Assembly (NCBI GenBank): GCA_008690995.1
Contig: VRMN01000004.1
Span: 1,426,001 to 1,490,000, forward strand
Direction: 5' to 3'
Source of the DNA: Porphyridium purpureum
Lineage: Eukaryota > Rhodophyta > Bangiophyceae > Porphyridiales > Porphyridiaceae
DNA length: 64,000 nucleotides
The notes below the pieces were generated by a model, which was not told where the DNA came from, ran no database searches, and was given only the letters and a program-made list of their open reading frames with translations. Shown piece by piece: positions 10,901 to 19,852 of the stretch. Position numbers and translations under genes: made by a program. Position 1 is the first letter of the stretch. Each line of letters begins with the position of its first letter.

Positions 10901-11142
10901 TCTACGTCTGAAACCGGTACGTCCTGGTGGTTGGTCGTCGCCAATGCCGGCTTGCCCACATGCGACTCTGCCCTCGCGCCCGACGCGGTACCGATCAATT
11001 CTGGGGCTGCATCGAGGGCTTCATGGCTTGATGACGAGCGCTCAACCGTGTGCGTTCCCTCACTGCTGGACAATGGGGCCTTTTTCGGAGCAGCAATGTC
11101 TGCCCATGTTTTTGTTACAGTCATGTTCCCAGGATCACTCAT
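7678..11142 (-). CDS. Pumilio/PUF-family RNA-binding translational regulator
   Basis: This 1,154-residue protein has a long disordered N-terminal two thirds and a C-terminal PUF domain of eight helical repeats (about residues 650-980), which binds 3' UTRs of mRNAs to repress translation or promote decay. The base-reading residues can be read off: repeat 1 CRFLQ, 2 NYLCQ, 3 TRAVQ, 4 NHVVQ, 5 CCVMQ, 6 NYVVQ, 7 SNVIE, 8 NYVVQ. By the PUF code this predicts the classic target UGUANAUA, with repeat 7 (SN..E) reading G and repeats 8 and 6 reading U. Repeat 5 has C-C..Q rather than C-R..Q. Flanking regions are rich in His and Gln, with an uninterrupted polyQ run near the C-terminus. Confidence 0.96.
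7881..7945 (+). repeat. CTG/CAG triplet tract encoding polyglutamine
   Basis: An almost pure run of CTG (CAG on the coding strand) with a few TTG and GTG interruptions encodes about 20 glutamines and alternating His-Gln in the C-terminal tail of the Pumilio protein. Such tracts vary in length by replication slippage. Confidence 0.9.
9404..9490 (-). repeat. His/Gln-coding low-complexity tract
   Basis: Runs of CAC/CAT and CAG codons encode a histidine septet and mixed His-Gln sequence in the disordered N-terminal part of the Pumilio protein. It is low-complexity coding sequence rather than a mobile repeat. Confidence 0.75.
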
Positions 11143-12508
11143 CTTTGACGTCTATAGCAGAGCGACAGCGTGTTCTCTGTTCTCCGCGGGAGCTCAAGGC
11201 CACGACCCCGTAAACGCCGCTCAAGCAAATAAATATATACAGTGGAGCACGTACACAGGCGCTCCGGACAGTATTCTTACAGTTCGAGTACACCAGGATT
11301 ACAATACAACAGGAAAAACAGAGCGGCAACGGAAACAATCTGTGTGCTACGGCACGGGCGCAGGCATGGCGGAATGATCTCCCGTCGCCTCACGACCACG
11401 ACCACGACCACGGCCTCGCGGGGCCACGACGCATGCACAGCTTACACCCACGTGTGCCACTGCAAGTGCGCGCAAGCCCTCAGTCGGCGCTCGCGAATGG
11501 AGACCGCTCAAGCCGCCGATGCGCACCTTTCGCTCCGCTCGCTCGCCGCATGCACACCTGCATGCGCGTGCTCGATACCCCGCGTCTCGCCGTGCACCGG
11601 CGGTGCATGCAGTGCTCTGCGCACCCCCCGCCCTTTCCCACTGAGCCCCTCGCCTCTCCCCGCCCCCCTTACGCGTGCGCCTTATCCAGCACTCTTTCTC
11701 TCTCCCACCCCCGCTGCAAAACCCACGTCCCCACCCCCGCTGCAAACCCACGTCCCCGTCTTCGAACAACCACGCAGGCACACTGTTTAGCGACTGCGCG
11801 CGACAAATCTCTCTATCGAATCCCGACACCAATGTGGCGGTGCTAGTTGCTGCTATTGTTCGTATTGTTTTCCAGCCTCGCGCAAAAAGACCGACTGGCA
11901 TGCCCCCCGCGCGCGCGTTCCTAATAAAGCAGTGGCGACCTGCTAGGAACAGCTACCGCAGCAAGCCGCACGCAGCACGCAGCGCGCAGCGGCACGCCAT
12001 TGTGGGACACCTATCAAATCTCTCTGGAAAATGGGCACGTGCGCGCTTGTCTTCGCGCGTGCGTCTCGCTCCGTCTTTCGCCCAAAACGCGCGCTCGGTC
12101 GTGGCGCTCCTATGAAAACATGCCCGAAAACGCACGCGTCTGTGTTTACCCTCAGCTTCTCTCTCCACTCGGTTCAAAGCGACAGCCTTTCACTCACGCG
12201 CTCCGTCCGTGGCTCAGCTGGAATGAGCGATCCGCTGTACCTCCGTGTCTGTGGCCGTGTCTGTGGCCCTCAACCTAACTGCAGGCTCCAGTCACTTCCA
12301 GGGTCGGTCCAACCGGCGAGCTGGGGATGCCCATGTCATGCGTGCTCGGTCGCTCACCGCAGTGCCGCGCCGTGCGGCGCGTGCCGAGCTGTACTGAACG
12401 CGCGTGCATGTTTGACTCGGACAGGTTGCGAGTGCGGGGAGGTGGGGGGGGTGAAGGGACAGAGGGGATTGTGTGCGGTTGCGTTTCGGAACTCTCGCCT
12501 CGGCAAAC
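11143..12508. other. Long divergent spacer between Pumilio and RPLP1
   Basis: These 1,366 bp carry no convincing gene; open frames on both strands are GC-rich, Arg/Pro/Ala-biased and lack similarity. The spacer holds an AT-rich patch near 11227-11240, a (CACGAC)n run near 11390-11412, a 27-bp tandem duplication near 11704-11757 and a 12-bp duplication near 12243-12267. It presumably contains both promoters and long 5' UTRs. Confidence 0.6.
11704..11757 (+). repeat. Two-copy tandem repeat, unit about 27 bp
   Basis: The unit CCACCCCCGCTGCAAA followed by CCCACGTCC occurs twice in direct tandem, differing by one A. It lies in the non-coding spacer upstream of RPLP1. Confidence 0.7.
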
Positions 12509-12832
12509 ATGAGCTCGAGCGAACTGGCGTGTGCGTACGCCACGGTGATCCTGCAGGATGACGGGCTGACGGTGTCGGCGGACAATATTCAGAAGCTTAT
12601 CGCCGCGGCGGGCGTCTCGGTCGAGGCCTTCTACCCGGGCCTCTTCGCAAAGTACCCCGTCGAGCTGAGCTCCCTCGTGGGCATGACGATTGGTTCCGGC
12701 GGAGGAGCGGCCGCCGGAGGCGCTGCAGCGGCTGCTGGACCGGCAGACGCCCCCGCGGCGGCGGTCGAGGCGCCCCCGGCGGCTGTGGAAGAAGAAGAGG
12801 AGGAAGCAGCGGACTTTGATCTGTTTGATTAG
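12509..12832 (+). CDS. RPLP1: 60S acidic ribosomal protein P1
   Basis: This 107-residue protein is the stalk protein P1, which dimerises with P2 on P0 and recruits elongation factors. The N-terminal helical dimerisation domain starts SSSELACAYATVILQDDGLTV and contains the VEAFYPGLFAK segment; an Ala/Gly-rich hinge follows, then an acidic tail ending ADFDLFD. The last residues depart from the usual GFGLFD but keep the hydrophobic LFD hook that binds elongation factors and ribosome-inactivating proteins. The ATG at 12509 gives the family's normal start. An AATAAA at 12914-12919, about 80 nt after the stop, is a plausible poly(A) signal. Confidence 0.96.
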   Translation: MSSSELACAYATVILQDDGLTVSADNIQKLIAAAGVSVEAFYPGLFAKYPVELSSLVGMTIGSGGGAAAGGAAAAAGPADAPAAAVEAPPAAVEEEEEEAADFDLFD

Positions 12833-12913
12833 AATCGTAGGAAGCAGCGGACTATGTGCAAGCCTGCGAAACTCACTGAAGGGGGCGAAGTTCAGCCTCT
12901 TTTGTACAAATGG

Positions 12914-12919
12914 AATAAA
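12914..12919 (+). terminator. Candidate poly(A) signal of RPLP1
   Basis: A canonical AATAAA hexamer lies 82 nt after the RPLP1 stop codon. A run of about 16 T follows at 12993-13008. Confidence 0.45.
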
Positions 12920-13114
12920 GCAAACGGCAGAAGTTTTGACCAGCCATAGCCACACTGGTGTTTCTCAGCAAACGAGTCTGTTTTAGGTGTGCTTTTTTTT
13001 TTTTTTTTGTTTTATTTTGTGAATGTAGCTACCTGAGCGGAACTTGCACGCCCCAGAAGACGCGGGATGAAAAGCATGTAGCCTCCACGCGCTGCTCTGC
13101 CACGCCAAATCACG

Positions 13115-13909
13115 TCACACTCGCTCACTCACAAAAATGGCAGCATGGCAGCCCTGTTTGATGATGTTTGATATGAAATCATACGCTGGCGCCTTCTGAG
13201 CATCATGCTCTATTCCTATATCATGATGATCCATTTCGTCGTCGCGGAACTTGCGAAGTTTCTCGCGAAGCGGCTGCTCGTGCTCCCACCCTGGCTGCAG
13301 CAGTTCGCGAACCTGATCATTGTAGTGCTTGCTTATGACATCTTCAACTGCGACTGTGCAAGCCATTGCAGCTTCCTTGCCCATGAGAGCCGAACCAAAG
13401 CCCAGGGCAAAGCCAGCAATGTTCCACAGCGGAAGCATGACGGTTGGTCTCACGCGGCGCTCCACAACCAGTTTCTCAAACTCTTGCAGGTGCTCGAGTT
13501 CATGCTGGGCCATTTCCCGGATCATGCCTCCCACAGAGCTGTTCCCGAGGACGGCCAACTGTCCAGCATATATTTGCCTGGCACCCAGCTCCCCGGCATG
13601 ATTCACTCTCAGCATCCGTTCAATGACCTTGCGCTGCTCTTCCTTGGCAAGTTGCTCAGATGAGGCCGCGCGCGGGGATGCGCCGCTGCCCTGCTTTACG
13701 TCTTGCATGCTATCCGGGTCTTCGTCAGTCCCATTTGCGCTCCTCGAACGCTCAGATTCTTCTTCCTGCTCAATGCCACGGTGAACCATTCTCACCGTGT
13801 TTCCTGCAGTCTGAGACCCACAAGAGAATACTCCCATGTGCGATGGCAGAGGCCCCCGCATCCTCGCGGCGGAGACCGCAAGGAGCCGTCGTCGCGCGTA
13901 ACCAAGCAT
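13115..13909 (-). CDS. COQ7: Ubiquinone biosynthesis hydroxylase COQ7 (CLK-1)
   Basis: This 264-residue protein is the di-iron 5-demethoxyubiquinone hydroxylase, which carries out the penultimate step of ubiquinone synthesis on the matrix face of the inner mitochondrial membrane. The iron-binding carboxylate/histidine set is visible: RVNHAGELGARQIYAGQ, then MAQHELEHL, then VAVEDVISKHYNDQ and finally RDDEMDHHDIGIEHDA. The first 85 residues form an Arg-rich presequence and a disordered Ser/Glu linker before the catalytic core, which has about 175 residues as in the family. Start is an ATG at 13909. It ends near the RPLP1 3' end in convergent orientation. Confidence 0.97.
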   Translation of the reverse strand: MLGYARRRLLAVSAARMRGPLPSHMGVFSCGSQTAGNTVRMVHRGIEQEEESERSRSANGTDEDPDSMQDVKQGSGASPRAASSEQLAKEEQRKVIERMLRVNHAGELGARQIYAGQLAVLGNSSVGGMIREMAQHELEHLQEFEKLVVERRVRPTVMLPLWNIAGFALGFGSALMGKEAAMACTVAVEDVISKHYNDQVRELLQPGWEHEQPLREKLRKFRDDEMDHHDIGIEHDAQKAPAYDFISNIIKQGCHAAIFVSERV

Positions 13910-14126
13910 TGCGCATCACCAGAGTCACTTGAACGGGTAATTTCAAACACGTTCACGTCCACTCAAACGTTCACGTGCGTCCCAACCCAGTCATGTTCCA
14001 CCCCGCCCGACATTTGCGGGCTTGGGTGAAATTTGTTCGCAGTGGCATCGCCGCGCTCGTGCCCGACTTTAGTAAGGGATTCGTCGCCAGCGAGGGAAGT
14101 GGCGAGTGGCGGATGCATTGGTAAGT

Positions 14127-14708
14127 ATGTCGACAGCAAAAGATACTTCGTTGCGGCACCTTTTCTCGTTTGCACGCCCTGCATCCGCGCTTGGATCTGA
14201 CGAGCCGACGCCACTCTTTCCACTATTATCATCGACTCAGGAGCCAAACGAAAAGGCGGACTTCAGCCTACAGCTAGTGGCCGCAGAAAAGCAAGACGAA
14301 AACCGACAGCAGACTCAAGCTACAGAACGCGCCGCCGATCCACAGCCACCCAAGCCCGAAACAGAAGATGCACGCGCTCAAGTGCGTTCAACTCGCGCGG
14401 ATGAAAGAAAGCGGAAGCGAGGTAAGAAAGCGGCTGCAGGTCGCTCAGACACCTATGGTGATGCAGTCCCTGAGAATTCTGTGCTGCCACATAGCACGAG
14501 TCATGTTCTTCCAAAACGGAGAATAGTGGATGAAGCGCTGGTCTATGCGCAGGCTCACTCCTTTGTGGCATCCAACGATGTGCAATGGGATTTGGAGGGC
14601 GAGCATGCGTGGGACGAATGGCGAGCGACATGGAAGCGCGATCTCAAGCAGCGACGCAAAGAAAAACTGCGCGGACGCAGAATTGGTGATGCGGTCAAGT
14701 CCAAATGA
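14127..14708 (+). CDS. Unknown basic, probably nuclear protein
   Basis: The protein has 193 residues from the ATG at 14127. I do not recognise the family. The N-terminal half is acidic and glutamine-rich, the centre has a clear nuclear localisation cluster (ADERKRKRGKKAAAGR), and the C-terminus has a conserved-looking, tryptophan-rich stretch (VQWDLEGEHAWDEW) followed by a highly basic tail, KRDLKQRRKEKLRGRR. This layout is common in small ribosome-biogenesis factors. The stop codon lies only 11 bp from the end of the convergent DBP9 helicase gene. Codon usage matches its neighbours, supporting a real gene. Confidence 0.6.
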   Translation: MSTAKDTSLRHLFSFARPASALGSDEPTPLFPLLSSTQEPNEKADFSLQLVAAEKQDENRQQTQATERAADPQPPKPETEDARAQVRSTRADERKRKRGKKAAAGRSDTYGDAVPENSVLPHSTSHVLPKRRIVDEALVYAQAHSFVASNDVQWDLEGEHAWDEWRATWKRDLKQRRKEKLRGRRIGDAVKSK

Positions 14709-14719
14709 TTTTACAGATG

Positions 14720-16789
14720 TCACAACGCAAAGCTTTTCAAAGGATCTCTGTCGCCACGACGGCCGCCGGCTCGGGACTCACCGCGCCCACGCGCCCTACC
14801 CTGAACACTCTTTTCAACACCTCCTGTTGGGTTTGCACCATTTCCCCTGCGGCGTTTAGCATCGCGCATGACGCGGCTTCGGTGCTTCGATGCATTGCGA
14901 TTCCGGCTCATCCCGGATACGCGCGTGGCCACGTCCGCACGAAGAGCAGGCGGCAAGAGGTAATTCGGGACATGCGCGAGGTGGGCAGGTCGGTTCACTT
15001 CTAGCGCACGATCATGTCTCAGAGCTGCGAGGTCATCTGGATTCTCCTCAAAGTAAGCCTTGAGCTTCACCGAATTCAGCAGCTCACGCTTGACTTCTTG
15101 CAACCGCGCATCACGGATTTTTTGCTTCGTCACACTGCGCAAGCAGTCTTCGACGCGGTATCGAAACGCTTCAATTTGCGCGCTCTGCAGAAGTAGTGAG
15201 TTGATGTGCACTTTGGCCTCTGCTGCAAGCTCAGTGATTCGGTCTTGTTCGTCATGGTTCGCGGCGAGCGAGAGAACTGTCCCGGAACGACCTGCGCGCG
15301 CAGTTCGACCGGCACGGTGTGTGTAGGCTTTCCCGTCGCGCGGCAAGTCAAAATTTAGCACGTAACTGACATTTCGAAAATCCAAGCCGCGTACGGCGCC
15401 AAAGTCAGCGTCTCGTGCAGCGTTCGCTTTCTTGCTCTTCGACTTCCCCCTTTTGTCCTTTCTTTCTCCGACGCTCTCGGCAGATGCTCCCTCTGCGATC
15501 TCATCCGCGATCAAGAGGATATCGAAAACGCTGGCATTGAAACCTTCGATGCAGTGTAGTCTGGAGTTCGCCGGTAGTTCTGAGTTGAGCACGGCTGAGC
15601 TGATTGAAAATCGATCCAGGAACAGTTTGAGCTTGAACGCTGCGTCAATGCCGTTCACAAACACCAGGATCTTCCCCGTCAGGACGCCGAGTCGGAGCAT
15701 CGCGTAGGTGACCAGAAACTTGTCATCTACTCTTTGCAATCCTACAAAGTAGTGCAAGCAGGAAGCAGCGAGGGCGCTTTGTTGCTGGGCTTCTGAGTCA
15801 GCAGCCGAGCCCGACCCCGTTTCTGCTTCGATGCGAACGGCCAGTGGTCGCCGTAGCACAATAGTTCGCAGAGCCTCGACGTCTTCATCCAGCGTCGCGC
15901 TCACGAGCATGGCTTGCGCTGATGTGGGTACCATGCTCAGCGCAGCGGTCGTGTCCTGCCCGAAACCATAACTTAGCACCAGGTCGGCTTCGTCAACGAC
16001 AACAAACTCGACACCAGAAAAAAGTGAGCCTCCGTTCTGCACCGAGCTTGCAAGTGCAAGAATTGCAGCGGGCGTGCCTACCAGAATATCTGCAACGCGC
16101 ACGCCTTCTTCTACAGCCTCCGTCCCATTAATTTCTGCACTGGCGACGCGTCGTAAACTTCGCTTCTTGCTCTTGGACGACTTATTATCGGCCGCCTTCA
16201 CGTTTGAAACAGTCAGCCCACCCACACTCCTGGTCAGCGCTTTTAGTACGCGCGTGACCTGCGCGGCCAAGTCGCGCGTCGGGACAAGCACGAGTGCGTG
16301 CACGGCAGCAGCGGTTCCTCGACCCGCATCGCTTTTCTCGTCTGCATTCTTCAGCAAAATGTCCACAAGCGGGATGGCGTACGCAGCCGTTTTCCCAGAG
16401 CCAGTCGGAGCCGCGACCAGCACATCGCGTCCTGCGAGAGCGGCGGGTATGGCGTGCGCCTGCACATCTGTGGGAGTCTCGAATCCAAGCACACGAATGC
16501 CGCGCTGCACGCGCGCGTCCAGAAGCATGGCATTGAACTGGTGCACGGCCTCTGGCGCCGCTGCTACTGCTGCTGCTGGCGCTGCCGCCACCGCCGCCGC
16601 CGTCTGTGCCATCGTCATCGATGTGCGCCGTGGCGTGCTTTCTTGCTGCGTGGCCACGCCGTCGTTGTCCAAAAAAGCGCATGCGGCCGGAAGAAACCCT
16701 AACGACTCCTTTATTGCGCTTTGCGGCTGGACCGCTTTACGAGCTGCGAACAAATGCGCGCTCTGGTGCCATAGGTGTCGAGGCAACAT
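14720..16789 (-). CDS. DBP9: DEAD-box RNA helicase, DBP9/DDX56 type
   Basis: This 689-residue ATP-dependent RNA helicase belongs to the nucleolar DBP9/DDX56 group that acts in 60S subunit assembly. Helicase motifs are in order: Q region FETPTDVQAHAIPAAL, motif I APTGSGKT, Ia VPTRDLAAQ, Ib VGTPAAI, II VVDEAD, III VSATL, then the RecA2 domain with GLDFRNVSYVLNFDLP and motif VI YTHRAGRTARAG. The C-terminal 'EAFRYRVEDCLRSVTK' region and the basic tail are typical of this subfamily. A second domain insert (lysine-rich, about residues 425-445) is also a feature of DBP9. The start at 16789 is the first ATG; an ATG at 16618 or 16612, nearer the conserved core, is a credible alternative. Confidence 0.93.
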   Translation of the reverse strand: MLPRHLWHQSAHLFAARKAVQPQSAIKESLGFLPAACAFLDNDGVATQQESTPRRTSMTMAQTAAAVAAAPAAAVAAAPEAVHQFNAMLLDARVQRGIRVLGFETPTDVQAHAIPAALAGRDVLVAAPTGSGKTAAYAIPLVDILLKNADEKSDAGRGTAAAVHALVLVPTRDLAAQVTRVLKALTRSVGGLTVSNVKAADNKSSKSKKRSLRRVASAEINGTEAVEEGVRVADILVGTPAAILALASSVQNGGSLFSGVEFVVVDEADLVLSYGFGQDTTAALSMVPTSAQAMLVSATLDEDVEALRTIVLRRPLAVRIEAETGSGSAADSEAQQQSALAASCLHYFVGLQRVDDKFLVTYAMLRLGVLTGKILVFVNGIDAAFKLKLFLDRFSISSAVLNSELPANSRLHCIEGFNASVFDILLIADEIAEGASAESVGERKDKRGKSKSKKANAARDADFGAVRGLDFRNVSYVLNFDLPRDGKAYTHRAGRTARAGRSGTVLSLAANHDEQDRITELAAEAKVHINSLLLQSAQIEAFRYRVEDCLRSVTKQKIRDARLQEVKRELLNSVKLKAYFEENPDDLAALRHDRALEVNRPAHLAHVPNYLLPPALRADVATRVSGMSRNRNASKHRSRVMRDAKRRRGNGANPTGGVEKSVQGRARGRGESRAGGRRGDRDPLKSFAL

Positions 16790-16864
16790 CTTCTGGTTCT
16801 TGGCCCTCGACGGCGCGTTCTTCGGTTTCGACGCACAGCGCCTCGCGGCATTTTAATGAATTGA

Positions 16865-17803
16865 TCAGCCCTGGCCGGCTGCCTTGAGCTGGCGCTTGTA
16901 GTCACGAATGAGATTACCCAATCGCAGGCTCATGTCGGACGCGCTCACATTCTTGCCGTAGAACTCTAGAAATTCGCCCGTCGGGTCGACTATGTAGGAT
17001 ATGATACTGTGGTCAACCAGGTAGTCGTCGCCTAGAGTCTGATCCTTCGAAAAATAGACGCGGAATTTCTTCGCAACAGCAGTGCACTCTTCCAGACTGC
17101 CGGTCAGACCAACGAACTTGGGGTGGAAGTCTTTCAAGTATTCCTTGATGCGTTCGGGCGTGTCCCTCTCTGGATCGATCGAAATGAATACCGGCTGCAC
17201 AAACTCCTTCAGAGAGCCCAGGCACTCGATTGCCGCGGAGATTTTGTCTAGCTCGTCAGGGCAGATGTCCGGGCAAAAAGTGAAGCCAAAATAAATCAGC
17301 ATAAACTTGTTCCGGAAATCAGTGTCAGACACCTTGTTCCCGTCCGTGTCGACAAGAGTGAACGGGCCGCCGATCTTGGCTTTTCCGGATACCGTCTTTG
17401 TCTGCGACTCGCGGAGTTGTTCCAGCTTGCGCTGCTTTTGATACGAGTAGTAACCCAGCACGCCGCACCCCAGCGCCGAGATGACTCCCAGCGTTTTCCA
17501 GTCCACCATCCCTGCGCGGAATCGGTTCCACAGCGTGGGCGCTGTGGTCCCGGCATCACGCTTGGATGGCGTTCGTGGAGGCGGAGATGCAGAATTCGGC
17601 GGCGGGTTCTGCTGTTGCTGCTGGCTCGTGCAAAATGATCGCCGCCGCAATGACCGACGCTGATCCGCGCTGAGTGGTGGCTTGGTCCCTGCCAGGCGCC
17701 GTATCGAGGCCGTGACTTTTCGCAAGCGCTCCATTGTAGATGTTTCACCGCAAACCTTCCTCCTCGCAACGTCGTCTCCTCTCCTGCGAAGAACATACAA
17801 CAT
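16865..17803 (-). CDS. SCO1: Mitochondrial copper chaperone SCO1
   Basis: This 312-residue protein delivers copper to the CuA site of cytochrome c oxidase subunit 2. An Arg-rich presequence is followed by one transmembrane segment (LGVISALGCGVLGYYSY) and a thioredoxin-fold domain in the intermembrane space. Copper ligands are the two cysteines in FGFTFCPDICPDEL and the histidine in DDYLVDHSIISY. The fold also shows FISIDPERDTPERIKEYLKD and GLTGS, as in the family. The ATG at 17803 was taken; an ATG at 17734 (MERLRKVTASIRRLAG) would give an equally good presequence. The frame upstream opens with TTG only. Confidence 0.96.
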   Translation of the reverse strand: MLYVLRRRGDDVARRKVCGETSTMERLRKVTASIRRLAGTKPPLSADQRRSLRRRSFCTSQQQQQNPPPNSASPPPRTPSKRDAGTTAPTLWNRFRAGMVDWKTLGVISALGCGVLGYYSYQKQRKLEQLRESQTKTVSGKAKIGGPFTLVDTDGNKVSDTDFRNKFMLIYFGFTFCPDICPDELDKISAAIECLGSLKEFVQPVFISIDPERDTPERIKEYLKDFHPKFVGLTGSLEECTAVAKKFRVYFSKDQTLGDDYLVDHSIISYIVDPTGEFLEFYGKNVSASDMSLRLGNLIRDYKRQLKAAGQG

Positions 17804-18043
17804 GGAAGCCAAACACCGGGAATAGAGGGTAAATCGCGGCGGAACACCGTGCTCCTCGTTGGTGACACAAGATAGGCAGTTAATTGGTGACAATGCGATG
17901 ACGTGTTGTTGAGCTCTTATTTACTTCGAACTTGGCTCTCTCTCTCTCTCTTTTTCGCACGGGACACTTCATGTTGCATTCAACGAAAAGAAACAAAAAA
18001 GAGAACGCGGACAGGTTTTCTAGACTTCGACACTCTTCCAAAG

Positions 18044-19852
18044 CTACGCACGCACAGTCCGAGCGGACGCACGCTGGTCCTCAATGGCACGCAGCGCTCT
18101 GGCGCGCAGCACAGCTTTCATTACGATGCTGCGGATGCCTTGAACTGGTAACTCGTCCAACACATTCTTCACAACGCCTTTAGCGCCTTGCGTGTTGTAC
18201 AGTATGCTGAGAGTGCTCCCGATGCGGCGCAGTGCATTAGTCTCCTCCGGGCGGTGCACAATGGGATCCGCGTTCCACGGATCAAACTCAACGATAAAGT
18301 CCGAATAGTGCGCGCGGAAGAATCGCGCCCCTGGCTGACGATTGAGCATGCACGCGGTGAACGAGAACGAACTGTTGCTGATGGCCAGCACGTCACACTG
18401 GGACAAAATGTACCAGTCTGGGAAAAACCCAGCTCCGAGAGATGCGCGCGACTCTGGAAGTTTTGCGTTGAGCATTTCTGACGTTATCGGGTTGTACGCC
18501 GCAAAGTCACGCAGAACGGTGTCGACTTCGTCAGATGCCACAAACAGGACCGGGTTCTCGAGCGTGGGCCAAATTTCCGCGAGCCATTCAAGGTACCAAC
18601 TTGTCGGGGCACAGTATCCGAACGAACTGGCAGAAATATTCTTATAATCACCAAGGCGCAAGTGAAGCCCCACGAGGGTGGTTTTGCCGCTCTTCGCCGT
18701 TCGCAGACCGGACGAAATAATCTGATCAAAGTGCTCGCGAACATCTGCCGCTGGTGTGAAGGTGTCCATGATCAGCTGCTTGTGCGGCGCGTACACGCTG
18801 CTGTGCCACTGGAACCAACCCCACACATCAACATTCGCGAGCTGGACGTCGGGCTTCGACGTGTCAAGCACGTCGTCGAAAACCTCTTCCACGTTCTGTC
18901 CGGCGTTACTTGCCTGGATGTACTCCATAAACTCATCGGTGAAGGTAGAGTTGGCCTTGCGCGTGCGGTCCTCAATCACAGAAGGTAAGCGCCTCACCAC
19001 GCGCGAGTTGTCGAGCTCGAACAAGTCAGTTCCGACCCAGTACGGCACCTGAATCTGCGCACCTGACTTTTCGGCGGCACAGCGAAGGAACGCGTACTGC
19101 AAGATCTGGTTTCCCCAGCGGCCGAGCTCTCCAAACCCGGTCATCGTAAGCACATTTGGCCCGTCGTACGGAGCGTACGGCTCGATGTCCGGCTGCTCAA
19201 CGTCGGCAACTGAACCCAGCTGGAAAATGCGGCTCAGTGCGATTTCCGTCTCCGCTTTGTACTTCTTCGATGCTCCCTTGGCCTCAGCAGAAGGGGGCCT
19301 CGGTGGTAGCACCGCCACCTCGGAAGACTCTGCAGAGCTCAGAACGGGTACTACCGCGGCTTGCGAGAGGCGGGCGCTCACACGGCGCGTCTGCTTGGAG
19401 CTCTTCTTCCCCACCTTGAATGAGGCGAGCGTGCCAGGAACCATAAACTCGTTCATGGCAGCATCGCCACTGCTGCTGCTGTCCTCGCTGTCCGGCACGC
19501 ACGCCGCCTCCGATTCGCTGCTTGACAGCTCCATCTTGGAGGTCGCCGTGAGCGCGCTGTGGCTCAGCGGCTGCTTCTTACCCGAGGCAGTCGCCAGCTC
19601 GTAAAACATGAGCACGGTGCGCAGGCCCGCCTCACCAAGCCTCTGCTCGACTTCAAAGTCCGTGGCTCCGTCCTCGAGCCCGGCATTCTCAAACACCATG
19701 TCGATCATGCGAAGATAGTCTTCTTGTGCCGGCATGGCCGGCGCGCCGGGCTTCCCCGGCGCCTTCCCTGCTGCCTTCTGCCTCTTCGCGGCAGGACCGC
19801 TTGTCGAGCTAAACTGCTCGCAGAAGGCTACGCCACTCATCACGCGCTTCAT
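18044..19852 (-). CDS. GT11-like fucosyltransferase domain with nuclear-type N-terminus
   Basis: The protein has 602 residues from the ATG at 19852. The C-terminal 370 residues carry the signatures of the alpha-1,2-fucosyltransferase (GT11) family: GELGRWGNQILQYAFLR, the nucleotide-sugar motif HLRLGDY, and the late motif ISNSSFSFTACML. The N-terminal 220 residues contain no signal peptide or membrane anchor; instead they show a bipartite-like basic stretch (PAAKRQKAAGKAPGK), a helical segment near YLRMIDMVFENAGLED, a serine/acidic region and KKSSKQTRRVSARLS. Family members normally are Golgi type II membrane proteins or bacterial enzymes, so this one looks cytosolic or nuclear. The exact donor and acceptor are not determined by sequence. 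Confidence 0.8.
   Translation of the reverse strand: MKRVMSGVAFCEQFSSTSGPAAKRQKAAGKAPGKPGAPAMPAQEDYLRMIDMVFENAGLEDGATDFEVEQRLGEAGLRTVLMFYELATASGKKQPLSHSALTATSKMELSSSESEAACVPDSEDSSSSGDAAMNEFMVPGTLASFKVGKKSSKQTRRVSARLSQAAVVPVLSSAESSEVAVLPPRPPSAEAKGASKKYKAETEIALSRIFQLGSVADVEQPDIEPYAPYDGPNVLTMTGFGELGRWGNQILQYAFLRCAAEKSGAQIQVPYWVGTDLFELDNSRVVRRLPSVIEDRTRKANSTFTDEFMEYIQASNAGQNVEEVFDDVLDTSKPDVQLANVDVWGWFQWHSSVYAPHKQLIMDTFTPAADVREHFDQIISSGLRTAKSGKTTLVGLHLRLGDYKNISASSFGYCAPTSWYLEWLAEIWPTLENPVLFVASDEVDTVLRDFAAYNPITSEMLNAKLPESRASLGAGFFPDWYILSQCDVLAISNSSFSFTACMLNRQPGARFFRAHYSDFIVEFDPWNADPIVHRPEETNALRRIGSTLSILYNTQGAKGVVKNVLDELPVQGIRSIVMKAVLRARALRAIEDQRASARTVRA

Noticed and set aside
11347-11901. 184-codon open frame, minus strand
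   Set aside because: Arg/Gly/Cys-biased translation of GC-rich spacer with repeats; no family match.
12196-12240. tRNA-Tyr-like D-arm (TGGCTCAGCTGG...GAGCG) followed by CTGTA
   Set aside because: No matching acceptor strand or T-arm is found on either side, in normal or permuted order; anticodon stem does not pair.
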